The notes under the pieces were generated by a model. The model was not told where the DNA came from. It did not search any database and was given only the letters and a program-made list of their open reading frames with translations. The translations under genes and the position numbers were made by a program. From Pontibacter oryzae (GTDB lineage: Bacteria > Bacteroidota > Bacteroidia > Cytophagales > Hymenobacteraceae): a DNA stretch of 64,000 nt. Where the stretch lies: assembly GCF_003576375.1 (NCBI RefSeq), contig NZ_QWGE01000005.1, positions 186,001-250,000 on the forward strand, read 5' to 3'. This document shows positions 45,834 to 54,791 of the stretch, piece after piece. The stretch's first letter is position 1. Each line of letters opens with the position of its first letter.

Positions 45834-46973
45834 ATGACAAAATCAATACAAAACAAAGGTGTAAAACGGTTGCTTGCAAAGCTCGCCCTTCTGGCGCTGC
45901 CGTTTATACTTTGGCCTCTGATTGAGGTGTTTGTACTGCCCATGAACTACTTCACCTTCCGCATTTGGGAGACAATTTCGGTGAACAGCATGCGTATTAT
46001 GTCGGGCCCGTTTTACCCCAACATACACATGCAGATGGTGGAAGAAGGCGAACTGGCACCCCGAACACCGTATGCCCAGAAGCGCAAGGTAGAATGGTAT
46101 ACCGATGCTTATGGCTATCGCAACCGCGATACAAAGAATGATGTGCTGCTGATAGGGGACTCTAATATAACGGGCGCCAAGCTCTCTCAGGACGAAACGC
46201 TGGCCGCTGTGCTGGAGCAACACTTGCACCGCGATGTGTACTCTTTTGCACCCGCAACCGTGAACCGCTTTTTGGCAACAGATCGTTTTGAAGAGACTCC
46301 GCCTAAACTTGTAATTGTATCAAGCATTGAGCGCCGCATTCCCGAGCTGCCTGCCATAGGCGAAAACGGGATTAACTCTGAGTTGCGCGACTTCACCGGG
46401 AATCTCATCAGTTCCTCTTCTTTTCTTACCTCACTGGCTGTAACTGCCGACCGTATTTCCAAGCTTGGCCTTTACCACCGCACCTTGGCTGACCTGGAAC
46501 GGAGCCTGGGAAAAAGAGAATACATCAGCTATAACAACGAATTCTTTATGGAGGGTGAGTATGCTAACCGTGAGTTCAGTGATGAAGAGATAACAAGAAT
46601 CGCCGATGTGCTTGAAGGATACCGCAATGTGCTTCAGGAGCGCGGGATAGAATTCGTTTTCTTACCAATCCCTAACAAAGAGAATATTTATTACCAACTG
46701 CTACCCTCGCAAAAACAAGCCACGTTTTTACCTCGTTTGTTAGCGCAACTAGAGCGGCGCGGAGTAGCGTACGTAGACCTGCAGCCCACTTTCAGGGCCT
46801 TGTACCAGCAAAAAAGAGTACCACTTTACCCTGTAGATGATGCCCATTGGAACGAGGTGGCCGTAAAAGTTGCGGCTAGTTTGGTAGCCAGGCACACCAC
46901 CGTGGCACAACTGCAGGCTACACCCGAAAAAAAAGAGGAAAAACTCCTCGTTAATTTTAAAGAAACCAATTAG
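45834..46973 (+). CDS. AlgX/AlgJ-like SGNH-fold acetyltransferase, partner of the MBOAT protein
   Basis: 379 residues with one N-terminal membrane helix (about 12-35, LALLALPFILWPLIEVFVL) that places the rest in the periplasm. Conserved pieces are VLLIGDSNITGAKLSQDE, with the nucleophile-like serine of GDS, and YPVDDAHWNEVAVKVAA, with the D-x-H pair near the C-terminus. This pattern fits the AlgJ/AlgX/DltD-like SGNH group, whose members receive acetyl groups from an MBOAT partner and transfer them to polysaccharide. It lies six bases after the MBOAT gene, so the two are co-transcribed. The family call is by motifs and context. Confidence 0.78.
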   Translation: MTKSIQNKGVKRLLAKLALLALPFILWPLIEVFVLPMNYFTFRIWETISVNSMRIMSGPFYPNIHMQMVEEGELAPRTPYAQKRKVEWYTDAYGYRNRDTKNDVLLIGDSNITGAKLSQDETLAAVLEQHLHRDVYSFAPATVNRFLATDRFEETPPKLVIVSSIERRIPELPAIGENGINSELRDFTGNLISSSSFLTSLAVTADRISKLGLYHRTLADLERSLGKREYISYNNEFFMEGEYANREFSDEEITRIADVLEGYRNVLQERGIEFVFLPIPNKENIYYQLLPSQKQATFLPRLLAQLERRGVAYVDLQPTFRALYQQKRVPLYPVDDAHWNEVAVKVAASLVARHTTVAQLQATPEKKEEKLLVNFKETN

Positions 46974-47018
46974 CAGCTAGAGCTGCCATACACGCTAAAT
47001 AACCTAAAACCCATCATA

Positions 47019-48251
47019 ATGAAGGCTTACTATACAAAGGGGACAAAAAGGTTGAAGAAGATTTTAGGAAGAATCGTGCCCTATAACACGCAATATAGGC
47101 CTGGAGATGTCTGTCGCATAAACCTTGATCTGCCAACTGCCAATAATGAGCGCGAAGTTAAAATTCACCCGATCTATCCGTCCCATATCACAGATTTAAA
47201 TATCTCAGACGACTTGTATGAGGCTTGCTCTGAGTATTGGAAACCTAAAAAGAAAGTACAGACAGACTACATGGTGGTAGAAGTGCCGAACGGGCGCATA
47301 TTCACCGACAATGAGAGCAGTGTAGCTGTGGTATCGCAGTATAACCGGCTGGTTGAAAACGTGTCGCTGAGCCTGACTAGAGGCAAGGTGGCCGAACCAA
47401 ACCTTAATAATATTTTTGAGCAGCGCTACTTTACAACACCTACTAAGTTGAGTGGAACGGTTTTTTCGATGCTTACAGGTGGTGCTGGCATCAATAACAT
47501 TGGCCACTGGTTTATCGATGTGCTCCCTCGCCTGCATTTGCTGCGCAAAAGTGGCCTTTACGATAAAGTAGATTGGTTTTACGTGCCTAGCCTGCGCTAT
47601 AGTTTCCAGACCGAAACGTTGGAGTTAATGGGTATTCCGGCGGCGAAAATCATTACGGGCGATACACACGCACACATTGCTGCCGATTGCATAATAGCTT
47701 CTACGGCTCCGCGCGGAAATCATACGTTAATCCCTAAATGGCTCTGCGACTTTATCCAGGAGTCGTTCTTGCCTTATGCTGAAGAAGAATCCGAACTGAT
47801 TACTCCGGAATCGCCATACTTGTACATCAGCCGTTCCGATTCTAAAATCCGCAATGTACTAAACGAAAAAGAGCTGCTCGAGAAACTGAAGCCGTATGGC
47901 TTTAAAACTATCGTATCGAGCCATCTAAGTATAAAAGAAAAAATAAAGCTTTTCTCAAAAGCCAAAGTTGTGCTTGGTGCTACTGGTGCAGGCCTGATAA
48001 GTATGTTTTTCTGCAAGCCAGGCACAAAAATGGTGGAGATTTTTAATGAAGGTTTCGTAATTGAGCCATTCTATGACATTGCTACCAAAATAGACCTGGA
48101 CTACGAATATATTATCTGCAAGGGCAACAAGCGTGTACGCGATGCCGGACAAGGACAGCGCGAGCATCTGCTGGTCGAAACCGAAAAGGTGGTGGCTATA
48201 CTTGAAGATATGAAAAAAAGCACAGCGGCTAAACGTGCAGAAGTAGCCTGA
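47019..48251 (+). CDS. Glycosyltransferase family 61 protein
   Basis: 410 residues. The GT61 (DUF563) core is visible: GAGINNIGHWFIDVLPRLHL, YLYISRSDSKIRNVLNEKEL, and VLGATGAGLISMFFCKPGTK. GT61 includes xylosyl- and N-acetylglucosaminyltransferases in eukaryotes and many uncharacterised bacterial capsule enzymes. It has no signal peptide and probably works on the cytosolic face. It follows the acetylation pair by 45 bases on the same strand. A hairpin overlaps the converging gene ends. Confidence 0.88.
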   Translation: MKAYYTKGTKRLKKILGRIVPYNTQYRPGDVCRINLDLPTANNEREVKIHPIYPSHITDLNISDDLYEACSEYWKPKKKVQTDYMVVEVPNGRIFTDNESSVAVVSQYNRLVENVSLSLTRGKVAEPNLNNIFEQRYFTTPTKLSGTVFSMLTGGAGINNIGHWFIDVLPRLHLLRKSGLYDKVDWFYVPSLRYSFQTETLELMGIPAAKIITGDTHAHIAADCIIASTAPRGNHTLIPKWLCDFIQESFLPYAEEESELITPESPYLYISRSDSKIRNVLNEKELLEKLKPYGFKTIVSSHLSIKEKIKLFSKAKVVLGATGAGLISMFFCKPGTKMVEIFNEGFVIEPFYDIATKIDLDYEYIICKGNKRVRDAGQGQREHLLVETEKVVAILEDMKKSTAAKRAEVA

Positions 48252-48278
48252 TTTAACCGCTGTTGCCACTAACGCATC

Positions 48279-49490
48279 TTATAAACCTGCTTCTGCAATG
48301 CTTTTTGCGGGAGCAGGTTCTTCTTTTATGCGCATCGCTTGTTTATATATTTGAATCAGCTGCTTGTAATTAACCTCCGGCGTATAAAGCTGCTCATAAG
48401 AAGCGCGCGCACTTTGCCCCATTTTCCTGATCAAAGCAGGTTGATTTTGCAGCATTTTCACGCATTCTGCCAGCTGCTGGCTGTCACCGGGGGCATAATG
48501 CATGCCATTTACCTGGTGCTGCACCAAGTGTGCCCCGCCCCCTATTTTGGCAGCAATTACGGGAGTGCCTGTAGCAAAAGCTTCTACAGCCGTCATGCCA
48601 AAGGTTTCCAGCCACTCCGACGGAAAAATGAGCGCGCTTGCGCTTTTTAGCCACTGCATGGCCTCTTCCCTTTTTCTAAAACCAAGAAACTCGACTGCTG
48701 CGTTGTGAGCTGCGTATTCCTGTACTTCTTTTTCTAAAGGGCCGGTTCCAATAATTTTGAGCGGAAAAGCATGTTGCGTATGCGCCTTTAACAATGTCCT
48801 GATGCCTTTTTCCTCTGTCAGTCTGCCTAGATAGATAAAGTAGCCCTCACGCTCTACAAGCCCTAACCCTGGGTCGGCTGTAAAGTTAGGCTTTATGGCT
48901 AATTGCCCCTTTTTTGGGCTAAGCGATGAATTGTAAAACAACTCGGCTGCCCCCGGAGTAAGCACAATAAAGCGGCTGACCTTGTTGCGCCACGTGCCCA
49001 GCAACTTGTGGATACCAGTGCTGAGTACTACAGAGGCTGTTTCTATTTTTGATCCACGGTATATCCCCTGCGCAATGGCTTTGATGGGAAACACCTTATG
49101 CATATTGTGCAGTTGCACCTTGCCATGGTAGTGCATCACGGCACTTGGGCAAATCAGCCTGTAATTATGCAGAGTCATCATTACAGGTACTTTATACTTG
49201 TGGCATACCTCAAATACTGCCGGAGACACTAAGGGGAAAAAGTTATGCACGTGTACAACATCTGGCTGAAAAGACTCAATTTTCCTGCTGATAAGGTTTG
49301 CGCTGCGCCAGTTATACACTACACCAAGTGCCGCCTCCAGCTTTTGAGTTATACTTACCACATCGTTGTTCGAGAATGTGAACAGTTCAACAGTATGGCC
49401 ATGGGCCTGAAGCAGCTTTGCTTCCTGATGGAATACGGTATCCTCGCCGCCGGCCTGTTTGTAGTAGTTATGTATGAGAAGTATGCGCAT
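48279..49490 (-). CDS. Glycosyltransferase family 4 protein
   Basis: 403 residues from the ATG at 49490 (MRILLIHNYYKQAGGEDTVF); the frame runs on to 49574 but that would overlap the previous gene and lacks family support. The GT4 features are QAGGEDTVFHQEAKLL and VHVHNFFPLVSPAVFEVC in the acceptor domain, then FIYLGRLTEEKGIRTLLKA, IIGTGPLEKEVQEYA and the donor-site motif FPSEWLETFGMTAVEAFATG (EX7E). It is the last gene of the minus-strand sugar operon, 13 bases after the nucleotidyltransferase gene. Confidence 0.92.
   Translation of the reverse strand: MRILLIHNYYKQAGGEDTVFHQEAKLLQAHGHTVELFTFSNNDVVSITQKLEAALGVVYNWRSANLISRKIESFQPDVVHVHNFFPLVSPAVFEVCHKYKVPVMMTLHNYRLICPSAVMHYHGKVQLHNMHKVFPIKAIAQGIYRGSKIETASVVLSTGIHKLLGTWRNKVSRFIVLTPGAAELFYNSSLSPKKGQLAIKPNFTADPGLGLVEREGYFIYLGRLTEEKGIRTLLKAHTQHAFPLKIIGTGPLEKEVQEYAAHNAAVEFLGFRKREEAMQWLKSASALIFPSEWLETFGMTAVEAFATGTPVIAAKIGGGAHLVQHQVNGMHYAPGDSQQLAECVKMLQNQPALIRKMGQSARASYEQLYTPEVNYKQLIQIYKQAMRIKEEPAPAKSIAEAGL
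48284..48330 (+). terminator. Probable terminator at converging gene ends
   Basis: AACCTGC (48284-48290) and GCAGGTT (48313-48319) pair, and CTGCA/TGCGG extends the stem imperfectly; CTTCTTTT follows on the plus strand. The hairpin lies 32 bases after the GT61 stop and within the last codons of the converging GT4 gene. Confidence 0.5.
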
Positions 49491-49503
49491 AGGGGTTTTG
49501 AGG

Positions 49504-50283
49504 TCAGGATAAAATTTTAATAGCTTTCCGAAAGTCTTTAGGAGTCCCAACATCAAGACAGTTGCCGTTAGCAAAGCATACGCTTTGCACCAACAAACCG
49601 CTGTTCAGGGCTGCCTGCACCACCTCCCCTATACTTAGCTCTGCACCGGAGGACTGTAGGCGTACCTCTTGTTGTTGCAGGTACGTGTGCATGAAGTCGG
49701 TAAAGCGTGGCCCCCAGCAGGCAATGGCCCAGGCATAGGCTAGATCGGAATGCTCGGGTTTATGGTGTATGCTTTTAACGATGCCTCCAGCCTGTAATTT
49801 AACCATATCCCATTTGTGAGGAGATGATACTTTAAAGCAGCCTAGCACCACGTCAGCTGCTGTGGTTTTCTGCTTATGCAGCAGCTGCTCGAAAGCATTT
49901 CCGGGTTCAAAAAGGATATTCGGGAAGCCAAACAGTACCCGGCTTTGTTTTACAAAAGCATAGGCCTGATCTATAGAGTAGGGGCAACCATGAGGGCGTT
50001 GCATAAGCAAGTATGCCAAGTGGAGGTTAAGTTGGCTGCCATCTCCAAAATAGTCGGGGATATCCCATTTACCCTTTCGAAGTATAACGTAAACCTGGCT
50101 AGCCCCGCCACGGCGCATGTGCTCCAGTAAGTACTGCGACACTACCTTTGGATGATCCTCGCCATGCTCCGGATGCACCTGAAACCCAATTGGTAGCAAC
50201 TCTTTGCTGCACGGAATCGGTGAAAGCCGCGAACCAAGCCCTGCCGCAGGTATAAGCCCCACAATATTTTCTGATGCTTTCAT
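49504..50283 (-). CDS. Sugar-phosphate nucleotidyltransferase
   Basis: 259 residues with the NTP_transferase fold. The N-terminal signature VGLIPAAGLGSRLSPIPCSK is the nucleotide-binding G-x-G-x-R loop plus the activating lysine. It resembles RmlA/GalU-type enzymes that couple a sugar 1-phosphate to a nucleoside triphosphate, but it is shorter and lacks clear substrate-specific motifs, so the product is not known. NCLDVGTPKDFRKAIKIL at the end matches the usual family C-terminus. Remarkably, a terminator-like hairpin with its T tract ends two bases before the start codon. Confidence 0.85.
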   Translation of the reverse strand: MKASENIVGLIPAAGLGSRLSPIPCSKELLPIGFQVHPEHGEDHPKVVSQYLLEHMRRGGASQVYVILRKGKWDIPDYFGDGSQLNLHLAYLLMQRPHGCPYSIDQAYAFVKQSRVLFGFPNILFEPGNAFEQLLHKQKTTAADVVLGCFKVSSPHKWDMVKLQAGGIVKSIHHKPEHSDLAYAWAIACWGPRFTDFMHTYLQQQEVRLQSSGAELSIGEVVQAALNSGLLVQSVCFANGNCLDVGTPKDFRKAIKILS

Positions 50284-50285
50284 TT

Positions 50286-50327
50286 AAAAAAGCCGCGCAT
50301 CGCTTTCCGGTGGAATACAATGCGCGG
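50286..50327 (-). terminator. Terminator-like hairpin directly before the nucleotidyltransferase start (possible attenuator)
   Basis: On the minus strand CCGCGCAT (50327-50320) pairs with ATGCGCGG (50300-50293), with an inner TTCC/GGAA stem in the loop, followed by CTTTTTT. Two more bases (AA) bring the ATG at 50283. It ends transcription from the sugar operon upstream, or works as an attenuator controlling the two last genes. Confidence 0.8.
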
Positions 50328-50465
50328 ACTAAATGTATTTTATAAGTATGACAACCCTCAACGTTAGAATTGCAACCCTTTCTGATGGCTACTTGCTATT
50401 GAATTACAGGCGGCACTACAGGGAGCGGCACTCTAAGCATACTTTAAAGGCTTAATAATCGTTGG

Positions 50466-51824
50466 TTACAGTGAAGCTTCTGCTTTAGATAGATCTTGTA
50501 AAACCCTATCACGCTCAGCGCTTTCGGTGGCAGCAAAGTATGCAGCCTGTTGCTCCAGCAATTTGTCTACCAATCGTCCTTCCGGCAGAACCACATCATC
50601 ATACGTTAATACTTGGTCTTTAGGGATGTCGCGCTTCAAGACACAACCCTCTGCAATGCCTATTGGCAACAGTCTCTGTGCAGCGGTAATGTCTGCATTT
50701 TCGCAAAGGCCGTAGGTCATGTAGTGGCCAATGCCATCCAGTACCTCGCCAGCTTTCAGATCAATTTTAGCAGCAGAAACTACCGATACCTGTGGTGCAC
50801 CCATTGGCGTGAGTGCAGCATCGTTAAACAATACGGCACGGGCCACGGTGTTTGGCACTTCAAAATGGCACAGGTGGTACGGTGTATAGAATAAGTATAG
50901 CGGCCCCTCTCCTAGCTTATAAAGGTTGAGGTAATGCTGCTGCAGCGGGTTATCGTGCGTGCCAAGTACAAAAACGCCTGGCCCTGGCTCTGCGCCTACA
51001 ACGTAATCCACGATGCCCGGTCCTTCCATCAAGTCCTCGAGTGGGTATAAATCCTGTACGCATTCCTTCAAGGTTGTTCCGCCCAAAACTGTAGGGCCAT
51101 GCATGCCGCGCTTAGCTACGCGCATGCCTGTGCCGTTGGCAATAATGGCTTGCTCAAAAGATATCTTGCTACCATCGGCAAACGATGTCACCATAGATGG
51201 CTGCTGGCCCCATTTCTTTGCAAAGCCCTCTTGCGTGGTCGGGTTACGGTATGGGTCGTGTAAGCCCTTGATGTTTCCGCAAAGCACTGGCTTCACGCCA
51301 AGGCCCTTTACAAAACGGAACAGGTTCATGGTCACGCCCGGCTGGTCGCCATCGGCGTTGGTAAACACAACGCCCGCCTTGTCTGCGTATACTTTAAGGA
51401 TCGGGCCAACGGTGCCATCTACCTCCGCGTTCATCATAATGATGTGCTTGCCATTTTGAATGGCGCGCATAGCCACGTTTGTGCCAAACTCTACTGCTCC
51501 GGTCACCTCAATGATGGCATCAATGCCTTCGGCTTCGCAAAGCAACATGGCATCTTCGGTGATGCTATACTTGCCCTGGCGGATATTCTCCTCTAGCTCG
51601 GGAAGTGAGCTAACTTCAGCAATGGTATTTATCTCGGCCTCTGTATAGGCTTGTCTGGCTTTATCGAGGGTACGGTTAGCGATGGCTACCAGCTCCATCC
51701 CTTGGGTGTATTTACTAATTTGCAGGGCAATGCCTCGGCCCATAAATCCGGCTCCAACCATGGCCACACGAATCGGGTTGCCTTCGGCATGGCGTTTTGC
51801 CAGAGCGGTATCTACTATTATCAT
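50466..51824 (-). CDS. NAD(P)-dependent oxidoreductase with C-terminal SAF domain (homoserine dehydrogenase-like)
   Basis: 452 residues. Rossmann domain with RVAMVGAGFMGRGIALQI near residue 20, catalytic/substrate domain with ADGDQPGVTMNLFRFVKG and HLCHFEVPNTVARAVLF, and a C-terminal SAF-like domain at about 375-435 (CVLKRDIPKDQVLTYDDV). The fold is related to homoserine dehydrogenase, but homoserine-specific motifs are not seen. Such proteins recur in Bacteroidota and other sugar-nucleotide clusters beside RfbF and RfbC homologues; their reaction has no firm description that I know. It likely oxidises or reduces a CDP-sugar intermediate. Spacing to the RfbC gene is 44 bases. Confidence 0.8.
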   Translation of the reverse strand: MIIVDTALAKRHAEGNPIRVAMVGAGFMGRGIALQISKYTQGMELVAIANRTLDKARQAYTEAEINTIAEVSSLPELEENIRQGKYSITEDAMLLCEAEGIDAIIEVTGAVEFGTNVAMRAIQNGKHIIMMNAEVDGTVGPILKVYADKAGVVFTNADGDQPGVTMNLFRFVKGLGVKPVLCGNIKGLHDPYRNPTTQEGFAKKWGQQPSMVTSFADGSKISFEQAIIANGTGMRVAKRGMHGPTVLGGTTLKECVQDLYPLEDLMEGPGIVDYVVGAEPGPGVFVLGTHDNPLQQHYLNLYKLGEGPLYLFYTPYHLCHFEVPNTVARAVLFNDAALTPMGAPQVSVVSAAKIDLKAGEVLDGIGHYMTYGLCENADITAAQRLLPIGIAEGCVLKRDIPKDQVLTYDDVVLPEGRLVDKLLEQQAAYFAATESAERDRVLQDLSKAEASL

Positions 51825-51868
51825 CTTGAAGTATAAATTTAAGTTTTAACAGGCAAAAGCTGCCGGTA

Positions 51869-52432
51869 CTAGACCAGCAGCTTTCCTTTTGCTTGTTCCT
51901 GCGTCTCCTCAAAGTCAGGGTGCGCCTGGTCTTTTTCTGAGATCACAACCGGCTCAATTGGCCATTCAATGTTAAAGGCTGGGTCGTTCCAGCGGATGCC
52001 GCGTTCTGCACCCGGAGTGTAAAACTCTGTTACTTGGTAAGTTACATCGGTATTATCCTCCAGCGTGATGAATCCGTGCGCAAACCCTTCCGGCACAAAC
52101 AGCATGCGGTAGTTATCGGCGGTCAGCTCTACGCCAATCCATTGCTTATACGTCTCGGAATCCGGGCGCATGTCAATGATCACATCGTAGATGGCACCTC
52201 GCGTACAGCGCACCAATTTCGACTCCTCGTTTGGGGCCAACTGCATGTGCATGCCGCGCAGGGTACCTTTCTTCTTGTTATATGATACGTTCGTTTGCCT
52301 TACATCTTTGCTCAGGCCATGCGCCTCGAACTCGTTCTGGCAAAAAGAGCGGCCAAAAAAGCCTCGCTCATCCTCCAGGCGCTTCACATCAATGATAAAG
52401 GCTCCCTTAAGTTTTGTTTCTGTGAATATCAT
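51869..52432 (-). CDS. rfbC: dTDP-4-dehydrorhamnose 3,5-epimerase family protein (RfbC/RmlC-like)
   Basis: 187 residues, the normal length of the cupin-fold RmlC family. Motifs: DERGFFGRSFCQNEFEAHG, the catalytic histidine region GTLRGMHMQLAPNEESKLVR, FVPEGFAHGFITLEDNTDV and GIRWNDPAFNIEWP with the catalytic aspartate. Family members epimerise C3 and/or C5 of a 4-keto-6-deoxy sugar nucleotide. In the GTLRGMH motif a Met stands where Leu is usual. Because the nearby nucleotidyltransferase is the CDP-glucose type, the substrate here may be a CDP- rather than a dTDP-linked sugar. Confidence 0.9.
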   Translation of the reverse strand: MIFTETKLKGAFIIDVKRLEDERGFFGRSFCQNEFEAHGLSKDVRQTNVSYNKKKGTLRGMHMQLAPNEESKLVRCTRGAIYDVIIDMRPDSETYKQWIGVELTADNYRMLFVPEGFAHGFITLEDNTDVTYQVTEFYTPGAERGIRWNDPAFNIEWPIEPVVISEKDQAHPDFEETQEQAKGKLLV

Positions 52433-52445
52433 GTGGTAGTTATAC

Positions 52446-53531
52446 TTAAGCGGTTTCTAGTTCTGCTTCGGATACAGCGGATTTATTGCGTTGCCATTGC
52501 AGTTGCTCGTTCAGTTTACCGTTTTCTTGCAGGCTGTTTAACACCATTAGGCGCATCAGCAATGAGTTACGGAAGTCACCGTCTTTAAACTCCATGGCAG
52601 CCAGGCCGTCGTGCAGCTCTTGTATTGCCTGGAATAAGGTATATTGTGGCACGTGGTTAGGAGCCAACTGCGCAAAAAGATCAAAGTTTACTCTGTAGGA
52701 GCGCTTGTCAGGGGCTGCATCCTGGTTTACGGTTACATCTACGCCCGGCATAACTTCTGCCACAGCATTGGCAAGTTGGTATACCTGGTAGTTCCACTCG
52801 TTAGATCCCGTATTCACGGCAAGGTACTCGCCCCCATTTAACGGATGACGCGTTACAGCCCACTCAATGGCGCGTGCCATGTCCTTTACGTGGATAAGCG
52901 GCCGCCAGGGCGTGCCATCGCTCAGGATGTTGATCTTACCGGTAGCTACGGCACCAGCAACAAAGTCATTCAGTACTAAATCTAGGCGCAGGCGGTCGCT
53001 CATGCCACAGGCTGTTGCAAAGCGCAGGCAGGTTACGGTAAATCCATTGCCAGCAAGCGGCTTCAGCTCTTTTTCAGTAGCCACTTTAGAGCGTGCATAC
53101 GCTGTTAGCGGGTTCAGTTCAGAATCCTCGGTTTTAGCTTGCTCTGAGGCTGCACCATACATGCTACAGCTGGAAGCAAACACAAAGTTCTTTACGCCGG
53201 CTGCCTTGGCCATCTCAGCAATGCGGATACTGGACTTATAATTAACCTCCATGGTTACGTCCTCATACTTCTTGCCCATCGGGTCGTTAGAAACGGCTGC
53301 TAAATGCACCACGGCATCTACACCCTGCAGCACTTCGGCAGGCATGGTGCGCACGTCGCCGTAAAGTTGCATATCTAACTGGCTTTCTGGAAGAATGGGC
53401 GCATTTGTAAGGCACGAAGCAAAGTATGCCATATCGTACCCTACAAGGGTTGCCTCTGGGTATGCTGCACGGAGACGCTCCACAACGCTAGGGCCTACAT
53501 AACCCATGTTTCCGGTTATCAGTATTTTCAT
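52446..53531 (-). CDS. NAD-dependent epimerase/dehydratase (extended SDR)
   Basis: 361 residues, extended SDR fold: NAD-binding ILITGNMGYVGPSVVERL, VVHLAAVSNDPMG, active site FASSCSMYG with the Ser, and YARSK with the Tyr and Lys. RPLIHVKDMARAIEWAV is the usual substrate-side signature. It is not the canonical CDP-glucose 4,6-dehydratase (RfbG), which opens with a GHTGFKGSW-type loop. It lies between the rfbF and rfbC homologues with short spacers (62 and 13 bases), so it acts on the same sugar nucleotide; whether as dehydratase, epimerase or reductase cannot be told. Confidence 0.88.
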   Translation of the reverse strand: MKILITGNMGYVGPSVVERLRAAYPEATLVGYDMAYFASCLTNAPILPESQLDMQLYGDVRTMPAEVLQGVDAVVHLAAVSNDPMGKKYEDVTMEVNYKSSIRIAEMAKAAGVKNFVFASSCSMYGAASEQAKTEDSELNPLTAYARSKVATEKELKPLAGNGFTVTCLRFATACGMSDRLRLDLVLNDFVAGAVATGKINILSDGTPWRPLIHVKDMARAIEWAVTRHPLNGGEYLAVNTGSNEWNYQVYQLANAVAEVMPGVDVTVNQDAAPDKRSYRVNFDLFAQLAPNHVPQYTLFQAIQELHDGLAAMEFKDGDFRNSLLMRLMVLNSLQENGKLNEQLQWQRNKSAVSEAELETA

Positions 53532-53593
53532 ATAATGGTATCTATATATAAAGTAGGGTTTGGGTAATCCAGAATCTAGTGGCGCAGCTATAC

Positions 53594-54397
53594 TTAATTT
53601 ACCGCGCCTGACAGCATTTTATGCCATACATTCCAAGGGGCTTTGCCGCTTTGCCACATATCCTCCAGCACATGCTTGTCGCGGAGGGTATCCATTGGCT
53701 GCCAGAAACCACTATGGCGGTAGGCTGATAGCTCTCCTTCTTCAGCAAGGCTCTCCAGTGGGCCGCGCTCCCAGATAGTTTCATCGCCTTCGATGTAATC
53801 AAACACACTTGGCTCCAACACAAAGAACCCGCCGTTGATCCATGGCATATCGCCACCGGTTGGCTTCTCTTTAAATTGCGGAACTTTGGTAGCTTCGGAA
53901 GAAAGGGTAAATGCACCAAAACGGCCAGGCTGCTGCACCGCAGTTAAAGTAGCTTTGGTACCCTGCGCTTTGTGATACGCAATGGCTTCGGCTATGTTCA
54001 CATCGCTCACACCGTCACCGTAAGTTAGGCAGAAAGTCTCATTGCCTATATAATCCTGCACACGTTTCAGGCGGCCGCCCGTAAGCGTGCCTTCTCCGGT
54101 ATCTACCAGCGTTACTTTCCACGATTCTGTGTGATTTTTGTGCACCTCCATCGAGTTTTTACGCATATCGAAGGTAACGTCAGAATTGTACAGAAAGTAA
54201 TTGGCAAAATACTCTTTAATGATATGCCCTTTGTAGCCGCAGCAGATCACGAACTCGTTAATGTTGTAATGGGAGTAGATTTTCATGATGTGCCATAGGA
54301 TCGGCTTCCCACCGATTTCAACCATTGGCTTCGGCCGAACGCCACTTTCTTCACTTATTCTTGTTCCGTATCCGCCGGCAAGTATAACTGCTTTCAT
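53594..54397 (-). CDS. rfbF: Glucose-1-phosphate cytidylyltransferase
   Basis: 267 residues, matching the family length. Clear signatures: [71 protein letters not shown], and [19 protein letters not shown]. RfbF makes CDP-glucose from glucose 1-phosphate and CTP, the entry to CDP-3,6-dideoxyhexoses and other CDP-sugars. It is the most confident member of the sugar-nucleotide set and heads rfbF-SDR-rfbC-SAF in one direction. Confidence 0.96.
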   Translation of the reverse strand: MKAVILAGGYGTRISEESGVRPKPMVEIGGKPILWHIMKIYSHYNINEFVICCGYKGHIIKEYFANYFLYNSDVTFDMRKNSMEVHKNHTESWKVTLVDTGEGTLTGGRLKRVQDYIGNETFCLTYGDGVSDVNIAEAIAYHKAQGTKATLTAVQQPGRFGAFTLSSEATKVPQFKEKPTGGDMPWINGGFFVLEPSVFDYIEGDETIWERGPLESLAEEGELSAYRHSGFWQPMDTLRDKHVLEDMWQSGKAPWNVWHKMLSGAVN

Positions 54398-54791
54398 CTA
54401 TCGTAAAGGGTTAAAGGGTTATAACGTTTGGTAAGTATGGTTTTCAGAGATTGTACTCTTCTAAAACCTTGTTTTCTGATAAATACGGAGATTTCTATAT
54501 TTTGATGTTTGAAACAAGATTTTTTCCGTCAGAAAGTATACAACTGCTTTGAACCGCTATTTATGCGCTGCGCCTTGGTGCGCAGATTTAACATACGCAG
54601 ATCGCGTAGAGGTGTCTAATTGAGATGGGCTGATAACGCTAAAGGACCGCTTTTGGGCGTACTTAACCTTATTATAGAATTGTAGAACTGCCTGCCGGTA
54701 GCGGCTATAAGGCTGCCGCTGGCGATAATAATGCTCTGTAAATGTTCTCCATCTCATATCATCTTCACTCCAGAGCTTTATTTGATATAAA
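54398..54791 (-). other. Spacer between the rfbF and WecG/TagA genes
   Basis: Apart from the doubtful 66-codon frame at 54557-54757 this 394-base region holds an AT-rich part (54440-54540) that probably carries a promoter for rfbF. A small inverted repeat TGCGC...GCGCA lies near 54565-54584 within the doubtful frame. No RNA gene or terminator was recognised. Confidence 0.45.
54557..54757 (-). CDS. Doubtful small basic protein
   Basis: 66 codons from an ATG at 54757 in the same direction as the flanking genes and 34 bases after the WecG/TagA stop. The product is rich in Arg, Tyr, Ser and Gln (MRWRTFTEHYYRQRQ, then SRYRQAVLQFYNKVKYAQKR). It has no recognised domain, signal peptide or membrane helix. 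Codon use looks ordinary for this genome, but length and lack of family make it uncertain. Confidence 0.3.
   Translation of the reverse strand: MRWRTFTEHYYRQRQPYSRYRQAVLQFYNKVKYAQKRSFSVISPSQLDTSTRSAYVKSAHQGAAHK

Noticed and set aside
50412..50426. 15-base sequence GGCACTACAGGGAGC repeated in inverse form at 57163-57177
   Set aside because: A few 15-base matches are expected by chance in 64 kb, and the flanking bases do not match.
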